Assembly: GCF_030268005.1 (NCBI RefSeq)
Contig: NZ_BRZC01000004.1
Span: forward strand, 1,002,885-1,066,884
Direction of reading: 5' to 3'
Length of the DNA: 64,000 nucleotides
Source of the DNA: Microbacterium arabinogalactanolyticum
GTDB taxonomy: Bacteria > Actinomycetota > Actinomycetes > Actinomycetales > Microbacteriaceae
Shown here: in pieces, positions 27,228-36,384 of the stretch
Position numbering within the stretch: the stretch's first letter is position 1
Layout: each line of letters begins with the position of its first letter
Position numbers and translations under genes: made by a program
Notes under the pieces: model-generated
The model's input: only the letters and a program-made list of their open reading frames with translations
What the model was told of the DNA's origin: nothing
Databases searched by the model: none

Positions 27228-27800
27228 ATGCCCAGAGCCTCAGCCGCAGAAGCCGCAGCTACCGCCGCGCGGGTGCTCGGCGCCGCAGAGAAGCGGTTCA
27301 TCACGCAGGGGTTCGGCGCCGCATCCGTCGACGACATCGCCGCCGACGCCGGCGTGACCCGGGGCGCCGTGTACCACCACTACGACTCCAAACCCGGCCT
27401 GTTCCTCGCCGTCGTGCAGCGCATGCAGCAGCAGGTGGCCGATGCCGTGGTCGCCGCTGCCGGTGATGCGACCCCGGCCGACTCGCTGCGCCTCGGCAGC
27501 CACGCGTTCCTCGACGCGATCACGACCGGCGGGCACGCGCGCGTCCTGCTCGCCGACGCCCCGTCCGCGCTCGGCTGGGACGTCTGGCGACGCACGGATG
27601 CCGAGGCGTCGGCCGTGCACCTGCGGGAGGCCCTGCTCGCCGCCGGCGTCGCGGCGGACGCCGTCGAGGCGACGACCGCGCTGCTCTCCGGGGCGATGAA
27701 CGAGGCCGCGCTGTGGCTCTCGGAGCGTCCCGGCGATGCGTCCGCCCGCGCGAGCGCGCACGCCGCGCTGGACAGGCTGCTGGACGCCTTCGTGGGCTGA
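27228..27800 (+). CDS. TetR/AcrR family transcriptional regulator
   Basis: A 190-residue repressor with an N-terminal TetR HTH (FITQGFGAASVDDIAADAGVTRGAVYHHYDSKPGLF; key part GVTRGAVYHHY, about residues 45-55) and a variable ligand domain. ATG 27228 follows AAAGGA by six bases; earlier in-frame starts would read through the promoter and operator. It probably represses itself and the divergent VOC gene. Confidence 0.88.
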   Translation: MPRASAAEAAATAARVLGAAEKRFITQGFGAASVDDIAADAGVTRGAVYHHYDSKPGLFLAVVQRMQQQVADAVVAAAGDATPADSLRLGSHAFLDAITTGGHARVLLADAPSALGWDVWRRTDAEASAVHLREALLAAGVAADAVEATTALLSGAMNEAALWLSERPGDASARASAHAALDRLLDAFVG

Positions 27801-27835
27801 TGCACGCGCGGTCCTCTCCTGCCGGACGACGTCCG

Positions 27836-27910
27836 TTCTGAAGGACGTCCGCAGTTCTGAAGGATGCCCGGCCGCGCAGCATCCTTCAGACGCGCGATCG
27901 TCCTTCAGAA
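27836..27910. repeat. Four-arm palindromic element E2
   Basis: Arms are TTCTGAAGGAC (27836-27846), TTCTGAAGGATGC (27855-27867), GCATCCTTCAGA (27879-27890) and GTCCTTCAGAA (27900-27910). The outer pair matches over 11 bp and the inner over 12 bp, giving nested stems. The same 10-base core recurs in E3 on the other side of the methyltransferase gene. Confidence 0.85.
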
Positions 27911-27930
27911 GCGGATGCCTCTGCAGGCGG

Positions 27931-28509
27931 TCACGCGACGGCCACGCCTTCGATGAGCGGCTCCACGGTTCCGAGCACGCCCGGCGCCAGCATCCGCTTC
28001 ACCTCGACCGACGCGAACCCGGCGGCCCGGATCGACGCGGCCGTGTCGCGGTGGGGATCGCAGCCGTGATCGATCAGCCGCGACAGCGGGGCGTAGACGG
28101 CCTGGAGCACCGAGGTCCAGCTGCCGTGCTCCCCCGCGACGTGCTCGAAGAACACCAGCCGCCCGCCGGGGCGCAGCACCCGGCGCACCTCGTCGAGCGC
28201 GCGGGCGGGGTCGCGCACCGAGCAGAGCACTGTCGAGGCGATCACCGCGTCCACCGAACCGCTCTCGAGCGGAATCGCCTCGGCGGGTGCCGTGAGCAGT
28301 CGGGAACCGCTCCGGTGAGCCAGGCGCGCACGCAGCGCGGGCTCGATCCGGCTACGCGGTTCCAGTGCCAGCCAGGAGACACCGGATGCCAGGTGATCCG
28401 CCGCGATCCCCGATCCGGCGCCGAGGTCGAGCACGACGCCGCGCAGCTCCGGCAGAGCAGAGGTGCGCCAGCGGCGGCGCAGCTCGGAGGTCGGCGTGGT
28501 CCCTGGCAT
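27931..28509 (-). CDS. Class I SAM-dependent methyltransferase
   Basis: A 192-residue methyltransferase of the Methyltransf_11 type. Motif I is LDLGAGSGIAADHL (about residues 27-40), then ALEPRSRIEP, VDAVIASTVLCSVRDP and the post-motif LRPGGRLVFFEHV. Such proteins often act on small molecules or quinones; the substrate is unknown. The mRNA appears leaderless (TATCCT six bases before the ATG). The gene stands alone, bracketed on both sides by elements E2 and E3 that share the same arm sequence. Confidence 0.88.
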   Translation of the reverse strand: MPGTTPTSELRRRWRTSALPELRGVVLDLGAGSGIAADHLASGVSWLALEPRSRIEPALRARLAHRSGSRLLTAPAEAIPLESGSVDAVIASTVLCSVRDPARALDEVRRVLRPGGRLVFFEHVAGEHGSWTSVLQAVYAPLSRLIDHGCDPHRDTAASIRAAGFASVEVKRMLAPGVLGTVEPLIEGVAVA

Positions 28510-28553
28510 CCGCTCAGGATAGGCACGATCCCGCCGCGGCGGAACCCGTCACG

Positions 28554-28627
28554 TCTGAAGGCGATCTGCGCTTCTGAAGGATCTTCCGGCGCTCAGCGTC
28601 CTTCAGAAGGGCGATCCTCCTTCAGAA
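28554..28627. repeat. Four-arm palindromic element E3
   Basis: Arms are TCTGAAGG (28554-28561), CTTCTGAAGGA (28571-28581), TCCTTCAGAAG (28599-28609) and CCTTCAGA (28619-28626). The inner stem is 11 bp and the outer 8 bp. Layout and core match E2, 640 bases away across the methyltransferase gene. Confidence 0.85.
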
Positions 28628-28634
28628 ACGGGGA

Positions 28635-29390
28635 CTACGAGAGCTCCAGCGGCACGCCGTGCTGCGGCACCCGCAGCCGGTGAGCGAGCCCGGAGTACTC
28701 GAACTCCCGCACGAGCCTCTCGCGGGTCTCGCTGAAGTGATGCCATCCCTCGGCATGCGCCGGCACGATGACGGCCTCGCCCAGCGCCCGAGCCGCGGCG
28801 ACCGCGGTGCGCGCGTTCAGCGTGAGGTCGCTGTCGCCGAAGCGACCGACGTTCGCCGCGCCCGCGAACAGCACGGCGATGTCGATGACGTCGACCTGCG
28901 CCACGATCTCGGCGACGAGCGCGACCGACGCGTTGTCCCCGGAGATGTAGACGGTCGGCTGTTCCGGAGCCCGCAGCAGGAAGCCGGTGACCGGGCCGGA
29001 GAGTGCCTCCGCGCCCTCAGGACCGTGCAGGGCCGGGACGGCGACGATCTCGACGTCGCCGACGGAATGGGTCTCCCACGCCGCCAGCCCGATCACGCCG
29101 GGGATCCGCGATGCCGCCTCGGGCGTGGAGAGCACGGCACTCGCCCGGGACAGGAAGTCGCGCCCGGCATGGTCGAGATTGTCCGGATGCTGGTCGTGCG
29201 ACAGCAGCACGACGTCGATGCCGCCGACCTCCTCAGGACTCAGGGCGGGCCCCACGAGCTTGTGCAGCGGGATGCCGCCCTCGTAGACGCCGGGAGGATC
29301 GAAGGTCGGATCGGTCAGCATCCTGAGCCCTGCGTACTCGATCACGGCCGTCGGGCCGCCCACCAGGGTGAAGGTCATCGGCGTGGTCAT
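28635..29390 (-). CDS. MBL-fold metallohydrolase (UlaG-like)
   Basis: A 251-residue metallo-beta-lactamase-fold protein. The first metal motif reads HDQHPDN (His65, His68, Asp70, Asn71) where the usual motif is HxHxDH, so the spacing is shifted and the last His is Asn. Further metal ligands are plausible at ALHGPEG, YISGDNAS and PAHAEGWHHF. The start may be leaderless (CAGGAT six bases before the ATG). Substrate is unknown; relatives include lactonases and phosphodiesterases. Confidence 0.82.
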   Translation of the reverse strand: MTTPMTFTLVGGPTAVIEYAGLRMLTDPTFDPPGVYEGGIPLHKLVGPALSPEEVGGIDVVLLSHDQHPDNLDHAGRDFLSRASAVLSTPEAASRIPGVIGLAAWETHSVGDVEIVAVPALHGPEGAEALSGPVTGFLLRAPEQPTVYISGDNASVALVAEIVAQVDVIDIAVLFAGAANVGRFGDSDLTLNARTAVAAARALGEAVIVPAHAEGWHHFSETRERLVREFEYSGLAHRLRVPQHGVPLELS

Positions 29391-29480
29391 GACTCCATCC
29401 TGCCCCGGCCACGATCTCCTCGGGCCGGGATCCGCGCACTTCTGCGGAGACTCGTGCGTCTGCGGCGTGCCCGGACATGA

Positions 29481-29512
29481 CGAAGGCCCCGGGGTGGAGC
29501 CCGGGGCCTTCG
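29481..29512 (-). terminator. Terminator downstream of sucD
   Basis: CGAAGGCCCCGGG pairs perfectly with CCCGGGGCCTTCG around a six-base loop, 17 bases after the sucD stop. Confidence 0.85.
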
Positions 29513-29528
29513 AGATACAGCTTACAGC

Positions 29529-30431
29529 TCAGAGAGCCTCGATGATGCCGCGCATCAGCGAAGCCGCCTCGGACGGCGTCTTGCCGACCTTGACGCCGGC
29601 GGCCTCGAGGGCCTCCTTCTTGGCGGCTGCGGTGCCCGCGGAACCCGACACGATGGCGCCCGCGTGGCCCATGGTCTTGCCCTCGGGAGCGGTGAAGCCG
29701 GCCACGTAGCCGACGACCGGCTTGGTGACGTGCGCCTTGATGAACTCGGCCGCGCGCTCCTCGGCGTCGCCGCCGATCTCACCGATCATGACGATCGCCT
29801 TGGTGGCGGGGTCGGCCTCGAACGCGGCGAGCGCATCGATGTGCGTGGTGCCGATGATCGGGTCGCCGCCGATGCCGATGGCGGTCGAGAATCCGATGTC
29901 CTTCAGCTCGAACATCATCTGGTAGGTCAGCGTGCCCGACTTCGAGACCAGGCCGATCGGACCGCTGCCGGTGATGTTGGCGGGCGTGATGCCGGCCAGC
30001 GCCTCGCCGGGGGTGATGATGCCGGGGCAGTTCGGGCCGATGATGCGGGTCTTGTTGCCCTTGGACTTGGCGTAGGCCCAGGCCTCGGCCGAGTCGCCGA
30101 CCGGGATGCCCTCGGTGATGACCACGAGCAGCGGGATCTCGGCGTCGATGGCCTCGATCATCGCGTCCTTGGCGAATGCCGGCGGCACGAAGGCGACCGA
30201 CACGTCGGCGCCGGTCTTCTGCATCGCCTCGGCGACGGAGCCGAAGACGGGCAGCTCGACCTCGCCCGAGCCGGGCTTGTCGTGCGTGACCGTGGTGCCG
30301 GCCTTGCGGGCGTTCACGCCGCCGACGATGTTGGTGCCGGCCTTGAGCATGAGGGCGGTGTGCTTGGTGCCCTCGCCGCCCGTGATGCCCTGGACGATGA
30401 CCTTGGAGTCCTTGTTGAGGTAGATCGACAT
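29529..30431 (-). CDS. sucD: Succinate--CoA ligase alpha subunit
   Basis: A 300-residue TCA-cycle subunit that binds CoA and carries the phosphohistidine. It shows the CoA-binding segment [30 protein letters not shown] and the phosphorylated His in the GHAGAIVSG segment. It lies 21 bases after sucC on the same strand and forms the alpha-beta complex with it. Confidence 0.97.
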   Translation of the reverse strand: MSIYLNKDSKVIVQGITGGEGTKHTALMLKAGTNIVGGVNARKAGTTVTHDKPGSGEVELPVFGSVAEAMQKTGADVSVAFVPPAFAKDAMIEAIDAEIPLLVVITEGIPVGDSAEAWAYAKSKGNKTRIIGPNCPGIITPGEALAGITPANITGSGPIGLVSKSGTLTYQMMFELKDIGFSTAIGIGGDPIIGTTHIDALAAFEADPATKAIVMIGEIGGDAEERAAEFIKAHVTKPVVGYVAGFTAPEGKTMGHAGAIVSGSAGTAAAKKEALEAAGVKVGKTPSEAASLMRGIIEAL

Positions 30432-30452
30432 GTTTCTCTCGTCCTTACAATC

Positions 30453-31619
30453 TCAGGCGTTCGCCAGCTCGGCGGCCTTGTCGGCGCCCTCGTCCATGCC
30501 CGACGCCGAGGTGACCAGCGGGTGGTTCGCGGCGGCGAGGATCGCACGCCCCTCCTCGACCTGGTTGCCGTCCAGGCGCACGACCAGCGGCTTGGTGGCG
30601 GAGTCGCCCAGGATCTCGAGGGCCTTCACGATGCCCTCGGCAACGGCCACGCACGAGGTGATGCCGCCGAAGACGTTGACGAACACGCTCTTGACCTGCG
30701 GGTCGCCGAGGATGACGTCCAGACCATTGGCCATGACCTGCGCGTTCGCGCCGCCGCCGATGTCGAGGAAGTTGGCGGGCTTGACGCCGCCGTGCTTCTC
30801 GCCTGCGTAGGCGACCACGTCGAGCGTCGACATGACCAGGCCCGCGCCGTTGCCGATGATGCCGACCTGGCCGTCGAGCTTGACGTAGTTCAGGCCGGAT
30901 GCCTTGGCCTTGGCCTCGAGCGGGTCGGCCGCGGCCTTGTCCTCGAGCGCCTCGTGCTCGGGGTGGCGCACCTCGGAGGCGTTCTCGTCGAGCGAGACCT
31001 TGCCGTCGAGGGCGATGATCTCGCCGTCCTCGGTGCGGACCAGCGGGTTCACCTCGACGAGCGTGGCACCCTCGCCCTTGTACACGTCGTAGAGCTTGAC
31101 GAACACGTCGGCGACCTTCGGGACGAGCTCGTCGGGGAAGTTCGCGGCCTTGGCGATCTCGATCGCCTTGGTCTCGTCGATGCCGACCAGCGGGTCGACC
31201 TCGACGCGGGCCAGAGCCTCGGGCTTCTCGACGGCGAGCTGCTCGATCTCCATGCCGCCCTCGACGCTGCACAGCGACAGGTAGGAGCGGTTGGCGCGGT
31301 CCAGCAGCACGGAGAAGTAGAACTCCTCGGCGATGCGGGCGCCGGCGGCGACCATGACGCGCTTGACGATGTGGCCCTTGATGTCGAGACCGAGGATCGC
31401 CTTGGCGGCCTCGTACGCCTCGTCGGGGTTCTTGGCGACCTTGACGCCGCCCGCCTTGCCACGACCACCGGTCTTGACCTGAGCCTTGACGACGACCACG
31501 CCACCGAGCTTCTCGGCTGCTGCCTTCACCTCCTCAGGGGTGTCGGCGACGATGCCGGCGAGAACCGGCACATCGTACTTCTCGAAAAGGTCTCGTGCCT
31601 GGTACTCGTAGAGATCCAC
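30453..31619 (-). CDS. sucC: ADP-forming succinate--CoA ligase beta subunit
   Basis: A 388-residue ATP-grasp subunit starting at GTG 31619 ([19 protein letters not shown]), preceded by AAGGA. It has [31 protein letters not shown] and the [11 protein letters not shown] segment. Longer in-frame starts run into the promoter region. It is cotranscribed with sucD. Confidence 0.97.
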   Translation of the reverse strand: MDLYEYQARDLFEKYDVPVLAGIVADTPEEVKAAAEKLGGVVVVKAQVKTGGRGKAGGVKVAKNPDEAYEAAKAILGLDIKGHIVKRVMVAAGARIAEEFYFSVLLDRANRSYLSLCSVEGGMEIEQLAVEKPEALARVEVDPLVGIDETKAIEIAKAANFPDELVPKVADVFVKLYDVYKGEGATLVEVNPLVRTEDGEIIALDGKVSLDENASEVRHPEHEALEDKAAADPLEAKAKASGLNYVKLDGQVGIIGNGAGLVMSTLDVVAYAGEKHGGVKPANFLDIGGGANAQVMANGLDVILGDPQVKSVFVNVFGGITSCVAVAEGIVKALEILGDSATKPLVVRLDGNQVEEGRAILAAANHPLVTSASGMDEGADKAAELANA

Positions 31620-31737
31620 AGTGCAGTCCTTCGCTGGTTGCGGCGGGTGGGACGCGACAGTTCTGTCGGGTGTCGATATCATTCGACCCGATCCAAAAGC
31701 CTACTACCGCCGACGACATCACCAGAACGGCCGAGAC

Positions 31738-31743
31738 TAGGCT
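31738..31743 (+). promoter_or_regulatory. -10 box (TAGGCT) for a leaderless TetR gene
   Basis: TAGGCT ends six bases before ATG 31750. The 130-base region upstream is shared with the divergent sucCD operon. Confidence 0.6.
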
Positions 31744-31749
31744 TCCACT

Positions 31750-32409
31750 ATGCAGAATCCCGCTCAGCTCCACACCGGTGTGGTCGCCGCCGCGCTCGAC
31801 CTCTTCGCCGCCCAGGGATTCGAGGCGACCTCGGTCGAGCAGATCGCCAAGGCCGCCGGCGTCTCGCGCTCCACCTTCTTCCGCCAGTTCGGCGGCAAGG
31901 AGGACGTGGTCTTCACCGATCACGAGCAGATGCTCGACGATCTGCGCACGTTCTTCGAGCAGCCGCACGAGGATCCGTGGGCGGCCGTCTGCGAGGCATC
32001 CGAGCGCGTCTTCGACTACTTCGTGCGCGACCCCGACCTCGCCCGCCGTCGCTACGAGATCGTGCGGCAGGTGCCGGTGCTGCGCGATCGGGAGATCGTG
32101 ACGGTGTTCCGGTACGAGCGCCTGTTCGACGAATACTTGCGCGACGCGCTGCCGGGTCTCGCCCCGATCGATGCGGTCGGGTTCTCCGCGCTGGTCACCG
32201 CAGTGCACAATCACGTGCTGCGCCAGCTGCTGCGCGGACGGAAGGTCCCGCTCTCCACGCTGCGCACCGCCCTCGACGACGTGCGCCGCCGCTACGGCGT
32301 GCTGCCGGGCGGATCGGATGCCGCACCCGACGATGTCGTGGTCGCGGTGTTCCCGCGGTCGATGCCGATCGCCGAGATCTCGCGCCGGGTGCAGGCCGAG
32401 CTGTCCTGA
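31750..32409 (+). CDS. TetR/AcrR family transcriptional regulator
   Basis: A 219-residue regulator with the HTH ALDLFAAQGFEATSVEQIAKAAGVSRSTFFRQFGGKEDVV (key part GVSRSTFFRQF, about residues 38-48) and an all-helical C-terminal domain. It is divergent from sucCD and may regulate it, but no operator is obvious in the shared region. Its ligand is unknown. Confidence 0.88.
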   Translation: MQNPAQLHTGVVAAALDLFAAQGFEATSVEQIAKAAGVSRSTFFRQFGGKEDVVFTDHEQMLDDLRTFFEQPHEDPWAAVCEASERVFDYFVRDPDLARRRYEIVRQVPVLRDREIVTVFRYERLFDEYLRDALPGLAPIDAVGFSALVTAVHNHVLRQLLRGRKVPLSTLRTALDDVRRRYGVLPGGSDAAPDDVVVAVFPRSMPIAEISRRVQAELS

Positions 32410-32442
32410 GCCCGGCCGCCCCCGGTCAGGCGACGGGGATCG

Positions 32443-32949
32443 TCACTCGTCGCAGCCGCACTTGCCGGCGGCGTTGCGCACCATGAAGCAGGTGTCGCAC
32501 ACGCCGTAGTCGCGCTCTTCCACCGGTGTAGCCTTGGGCGCGCGGGGAGCGGATGCCGGCTTCGCCGCGCGCGGTGCGGAGGTGCGGGTGCCGGCCGGTC
32601 GCTTGGCCGCGACGGTGAGCGACGGCAGTCCGCTGGGCTGGTTCACGTAGAAGTACGGCGCGCGACCCTCGCTGGGCAGCAGGGGCAGCACGCGCCCTGC
32701 GACGGTGATCTGCTCGTCCTCGGTGAAGCCGTTGATGTAGGTGCGTCCGATGTGCAGCGCGGCGCCCTCGCGGCGCAGCGCCTCGATGTAGCGACCGCGG
32801 TCGATGTAGCTGAGGATGCCGACGGCATCCGTCACGGCGCCGATGAACTCGTGGTTCTCGACGGGGATCCGGTGCGCGCGGAGCGCTTCGGCGAGGGATC
32901 GGTAGGGGCGGGAGGTTCCTGCGGGGGTCGGACCCTGTACTTCGTTCAT
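32443..32949 (-). CDS. Hypothetical protein with a C-terminal four-Cys motif
   Basis: A 168-residue protein not assigned to a named family. Residues 15-110 form a compact domain with EALRAHRIPVENHEF and YINGFTEDEQITVAGRVLPLLPSEGRAPYFYVN. Residues 115-145 are a basic Ala/Pro-rich linker. The last 20 residues carry CDTCFMVRNAAGKCGC, a likely small zinc-binding knuckle. ATG 32949 follows GAGG closely. It is divergent from the DNA ligase gene. Confidence 0.65.
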   Translation of the reverse strand: MNEVQGPTPAGTSRPYRSLAEALRAHRIPVENHEFIGAVTDAVGILSYIDRGRYIEALRREGAALHIGRTYINGFTEDEQITVAGRVLPLLPSEGRAPYFYVNQPSGLPSLTVAAKRPAGTRTSAPRAAKPASAPRAPKATPVEERDYGVCDTCFMVRNAAGKCGCDE

Positions 32950-33046
32950 CACCTCGATTCTCTCATCCGGAGGTCCAGGTGATGACCCGGATCGGGCGGG
33001 CCCCGCGCTCTCGACGGGAGCCGTGGCGCGGGGCAGGATGGGGAGC

Positions 33047-34081
33047 ATGTACGAGATCCCCGCGCCGATGCTCGCGAAGGCGGCCGCGGCCGTGCCCGAC
33101 AGTTCGAAGAAGCCGATGCTGTACGAGCCGAAATGGGACGGCTTCCGCGGGCTGGTCGCCTGGGACGGCGAGACGCTCGAGATCGGCTCGCGCGGCGCCA
33201 AGCCGCTCACCCGGTACTTCCCCGAGCTCGTCGAGCAGCTGCCGCAGATCCTGCCGGGGCCGTGCCTGCTCGACGGCGAGATCGTCGTGGCGACGGGGCC
33301 CGTGGGCGCGCAGCGCCTGGACTGGGAGGCGCTCAGCCAGCGCATCCATCCCGCCGCATCGCGGGTGGCGAAGCTGTCCGCCGAGACGCCCGCGATGTTC
33401 ATCGCCTTCGATCTGCTCGCCGAGGGCGAGGAGGATCTGCAGCAGCATGCGTTCCGGGAGCGCAGGGCACGGCTGGAGCGGATGCTGGCGGGTGCCGCCT
33501 CGCCGCTGCATCTCACGCGCACGACCGAGGACGCCGAGCTCGCCCGGCGCTGGCTCGCCGAGTTCGAGGGCGCGGGGCTCGACGGCGTGGTCGCCAAACC
33601 GCTCGACGACCCGTACGCCCCCGGCAAGCGCACCCTGATCAAGATCAAGCATGCTCGCACCGCCGATGTCGTCGCGCTCGGCTACCGCATCCACAAGAGC
33701 GGCTCGGGCGTCGGGTCGCTGCTGGTGGGGCTGTACGGCGACGACGGCGTGCTGCGACAGGTCGGCGGCGTCGCCGCCTGGTCGGATGCCGTGCGAGCTC
33801 AGCTCGTCGAGGACCTCGCACCCCTGGTCGAGCGCGACGAGTCCGGCGAGGCGGTCGTCGGCGAGGGCGAGCGCTCCCGCTTCAGCGGGGCCAAGGACGT
33901 CTCGTTCGTGCGGCTGCGCCCGGAGCGCGTGCTGGAGGTGCGCTACGACCAGCTCGAGGGCGCCCGATTCCGGCACACCGTGCAGTTCGAGCGCTGGCGC
34001 CCCGATCGCGCCGCGCACTCGTGCACGTACGAGCAGCTGGACACGGTCGCCGGCTACGACCTCGCCGACGTGCTGGCCTGA
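33047..34081 (+). CDS. ATP-dependent DNA ligase (LigC-type)
   Basis: A 344-residue ligase. The adenylation lysine is in YEPKWDGFRG (Lys about 30); other nucleotidyltransferase motifs are LLDGEIV, FDLL, GLDGVVAK and TLIKIKHART, followed by an OB-fold C-terminal domain. ATG 33047 fits the family N-terminus (MYEIPAPMLAKA). It faces a LigD-type polymerase gene with only three bases between the stops, suggesting a shared role in break or ribonucleotide-excision repair. No Ku gene is in the window. Confidence 0.9.
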   Translation: MYEIPAPMLAKAAAAVPDSSKKPMLYEPKWDGFRGLVAWDGETLEIGSRGAKPLTRYFPELVEQLPQILPGPCLLDGEIVVATGPVGAQRLDWEALSQRIHPAASRVAKLSAETPAMFIAFDLLAEGEEDLQQHAFRERRARLERMLAGAASPLHLTRTTEDAELARRWLAEFEGAGLDGVVAKPLDDPYAPGKRTLIKIKHARTADVVALGYRIHKSGSGVGSLLVGLYGDDGVLRQVGGVAAWSDAVRAQLVEDLAPLVERDESGEAVVGEGERSRFSGAKDVSFVRLRPERVLEVRYDQLEGARFRHTVQFERWRPDRAAHSCTYEQLDTVAGYDLADVLA

Positions 34082-34084
34082 CTC

Positions 34085-35173
34085 TCAGTCCTCGACGGGG
34101 TTGCCCTCGGCGTCCCAGTTCGCGGCGACCTTCTTGCTCGGCTGCACCCGCGGCGGCTCACCGGGCATCTTGGGGAACTCGGGCGGGAAGGACAGCTCGC
34201 CGAGGCCGTTCGACACGTCGCGCTCCCACCACTCCAGCAGGGTGTCGATGCGGCCCGGCGATGCCTGCAGATCGGCCCACGGATCGCCGATCTCGGCGAG
34301 TCGCCCGGGGATGGTCCGCACCGTGAACCGCGTCGGGTCGACGTCGTCGAGCTCGTCCCAGTGGATGGGCGTGGACACGGGTGCCCCGACCTTGGCCCGC
34401 GGGCTGTACGCCCCGGCCATCGTGCGGTCGCGGTTGGCCTGGTTGAAGTCGACGAAGATGCGCTCGCCGCGCTCCTCCTTCCACCAGCTCATGGTGACCT
34501 TCTCCGGCATCCGCCTCTCCAGCTCGCGTCCGGCCGCGATCACCGCGTGCCGGACCGTGAGGAACTCCCACTCCGGCACGATCGGGCAGAACACGTGCAG
34601 CCCGCGGTTGCCGCTGGTCTTGATGAACGGCTCGAGACCCGCCTCCTGCAGCACCTCGCGCAGGCCGTGAGCGGCGACGATCGCCTCGGCGATGCCGGTG
34701 CCCGGCTGAGGGTCGAGGTCGATGCGCAGCTCGACCGGGTTGTCGGTGTTCGAGGCGAGCGATGCCCATGGATGGAACACGATCGTGTTCATCTGAACCG
34801 CCCACACGATCGCGCTCGTGCGGTTCAGCACGATCTGCGGGTGGCTGCGCCCGCTGTTGTACGTGACGTCCACCGCGTCCACGAAGTCCGGCGTGCCCTT
34901 GGGCGGGTTCTTCGAGAAGAATCCGCCGGCTCCGGGCGCGGCATCCGGATCGGAACTGGCGATGCCGTCGCGGAACCGCTCCAGCGAGACCGGGCGGTGC
35001 CCGTTGGCCGCCAGGAACGGCGTGGAGACCTGCTGCACGTAGTCGGCGTACTCGGCCTTGGTGATGCCGTCGCCGCCTTCCACGGACCAGACCACCTTGT
35101 TGGGGCTGGAAAGGGAGATCTCCCGCTCGCCGTCGGCGTCGGTCACGGTCAGAGTCACACGCTCAGAGGCCAT
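34085..35173 (-). CDS. LigD-type polymerase (primase-polymerase domain protein)
   Basis: A 362-residue stand-alone LigD polymerase domain of the archaeo-eukaryotic primase superfamily. The metal motif is LRIDLDPQPG, and the nucleotide-binding region includes KTSGNRGLHVFCP and MPEKVTMSWWKEERGERIFVDFNQANRDRT (key part VDFNQN-like). It would fill gaps, preferring ribonucleotides. The mRNA seems leaderless (TACGCT six bases before the ATG). It converges on the ligase gene. Confidence 0.9.
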   Translation of the reverse strand: MASERVTLTVTDADGEREISLSSPNKVVWSVEGGDGITKAEYADYVQQVSTPFLAANGHRPVSLERFRDGIASSDPDAAPGAGGFFSKNPPKGTPDFVDAVDVTYNSGRSHPQIVLNRTSAIVWAVQMNTIVFHPWASLASNTDNPVELRIDLDPQPGTGIAEAIVAAHGLREVLQEAGLEPFIKTSGNRGLHVFCPIVPEWEFLTVRHAVIAAGRELERRMPEKVTMSWWKEERGERIFVDFNQANRDRTMAGAYSPRAKVGAPVSTPIHWDELDDVDPTRFTVRTIPGRLAEIGDPWADLQASPGRIDTLLEWWERDVSNGLGELSFPPEFPKMPGEPPRVQPSKKVAANWDAEGNPVED

Positions 35174-35216
35174 GCGACGAGCGTACGGGGTCGGGGCGGC
35201 CTCGCGACAGAGGTCG

Positions 35217-36353
35217 TCAGTCGTCGCCGAGATCGACGGCCAGCACCATGACGGCGCTCAGGTCCTCGCGCTCGATCGCGATCGAGGGACCGGCGATGTC
35301 GACGAGCACGCCCGCGATCTCGTCGTGCTCGCTGAGCACCTTCGCGAGCTGCTCGGGCTCGAAGGGCATCGGCTGGTCGTTGCGGCCCAGCACCACCACC
35401 TCGAGCGGGTGCGAGAAGAGCTGCAGGAACCGGCGGCCGTCGGTGGTGTGCGCCTCGGCGATCCCGACGGGCTGCCCGTTGGAGCCGTCGTTGATCGCCA
35501 CCCAGCTGCGGGTCTTCGCGAGCGCCTCGGCGACGCGCACCGGCGTCTGCTCGTCGCGTGGGGCGGCGAGCAGCGTCTTGACCGACATCTCGGCGTCACC
35601 CTGCTCGAGAGCCCTCTGCAGCAGCTCGGTCGGGAACACCACGCGGTGCGGAACCGACGAGTTGTCGATGATGATGCCGGTGAACCCGCCGTTGACGACC
35701 TGCTGATACACGAGGGTCGCGGGCTGGGCGATGGCGGAGGTGGATGCGGCATCCTCCTCGTCCTGGATGGATGCCTGCAGAGCCGCGCCCGAGCTGTAGG
35801 CGAGCATGAACGTGCGCTCGTCGTCACGCACGACGCCGACCGAGAGCGATTCGCCGGCGGCCATCTGCTCGCGCGCGTCGCCGTGCACGCGCAGATACAG
35901 GTGCCCCTGCAGTGACTGGCGCATGACGCCCAGCAGCTGCTCGTTGCTGGCGCCCTCCTCGAGTTCGGCCAGGGCGGTGCGCAGCAGCACGTTGTCGACG
36001 AGACCGTCCACGGTGTGGGTCTGCTCGGGCGGCAGCGCGGGGGCCAGCGGCAGCCGCGGTCCCCCCATCTGCTCCTCCGCGATGACCGGGGCTCCGGATG
36101 CCGGGCGCGGCACCTGGATGCCCTCGTCGGCGGCTTCGCCGGCGTCCGTCCCGGACTCGACGGGAGCGCTCACCTCCGGACCGGCCTCGGCGCCGACGCC
36201 GCGGAACGCCTGCACGGAGATGCCGACCGTCGGCACCGACTCGGCGGGAGCCTCGGGCACGCCGTCGGTCTGCGCGATCGCGTCGTCGACGGGTACTTCG
36301 GTCTCGACGTCCGGCTGGTCGACGGACTTCTTGCGGCGGGAGAAGAGGGCCAT
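35217..36353 (-). CDS. SseB family protein
   Basis: A 378-residue protein with an acidic, Pro-rich N-terminal region (residues 1-115) and a C-terminal SseB domain (about 120-375) including VDNVLLRTALAEL and FMLAYSSGAAL. SseB-domain proteins have no settled function. A -10 box TAGGCT (36366-36361) lies seven bases before the ATG, so translation is probably leaderless. Confidence 0.8.
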   Translation of the reverse strand: MALFSRRKKSVDQPDVETEVPVDDAIAQTDGVPEAPAESVPTVGISVQAFRGVGAEAGPEVSAPVESGTDAGEAADEGIQVPRPASGAPVIAEEQMGGPRLPLAPALPPEQTHTVDGLVDNVLLRTALAELEEGASNEQLLGVMRQSLQGHLYLRVHGDAREQMAAGESLSVGVVRDDERTFMLAYSSGAALQASIQDEEDAASTSAIAQPATLVYQQVVNGGFTGIIIDNSSVPHRVVFPTELLQRALEQGDAEMSVKTLLAAPRDEQTPVRVAEALAKTRSWVAINDGSNGQPVGIAEAHTTDGRRFLQLFSHPLEVVVLGRNDQPMPFEPEQLAKVLSEHDEIAGVLVDIAGPSIAIEREDLSAVMVLAVDLGDD

Positions 36354-36384
36354 ATGAGCCAGCCTAATCGCCGACAGCGGTGCC

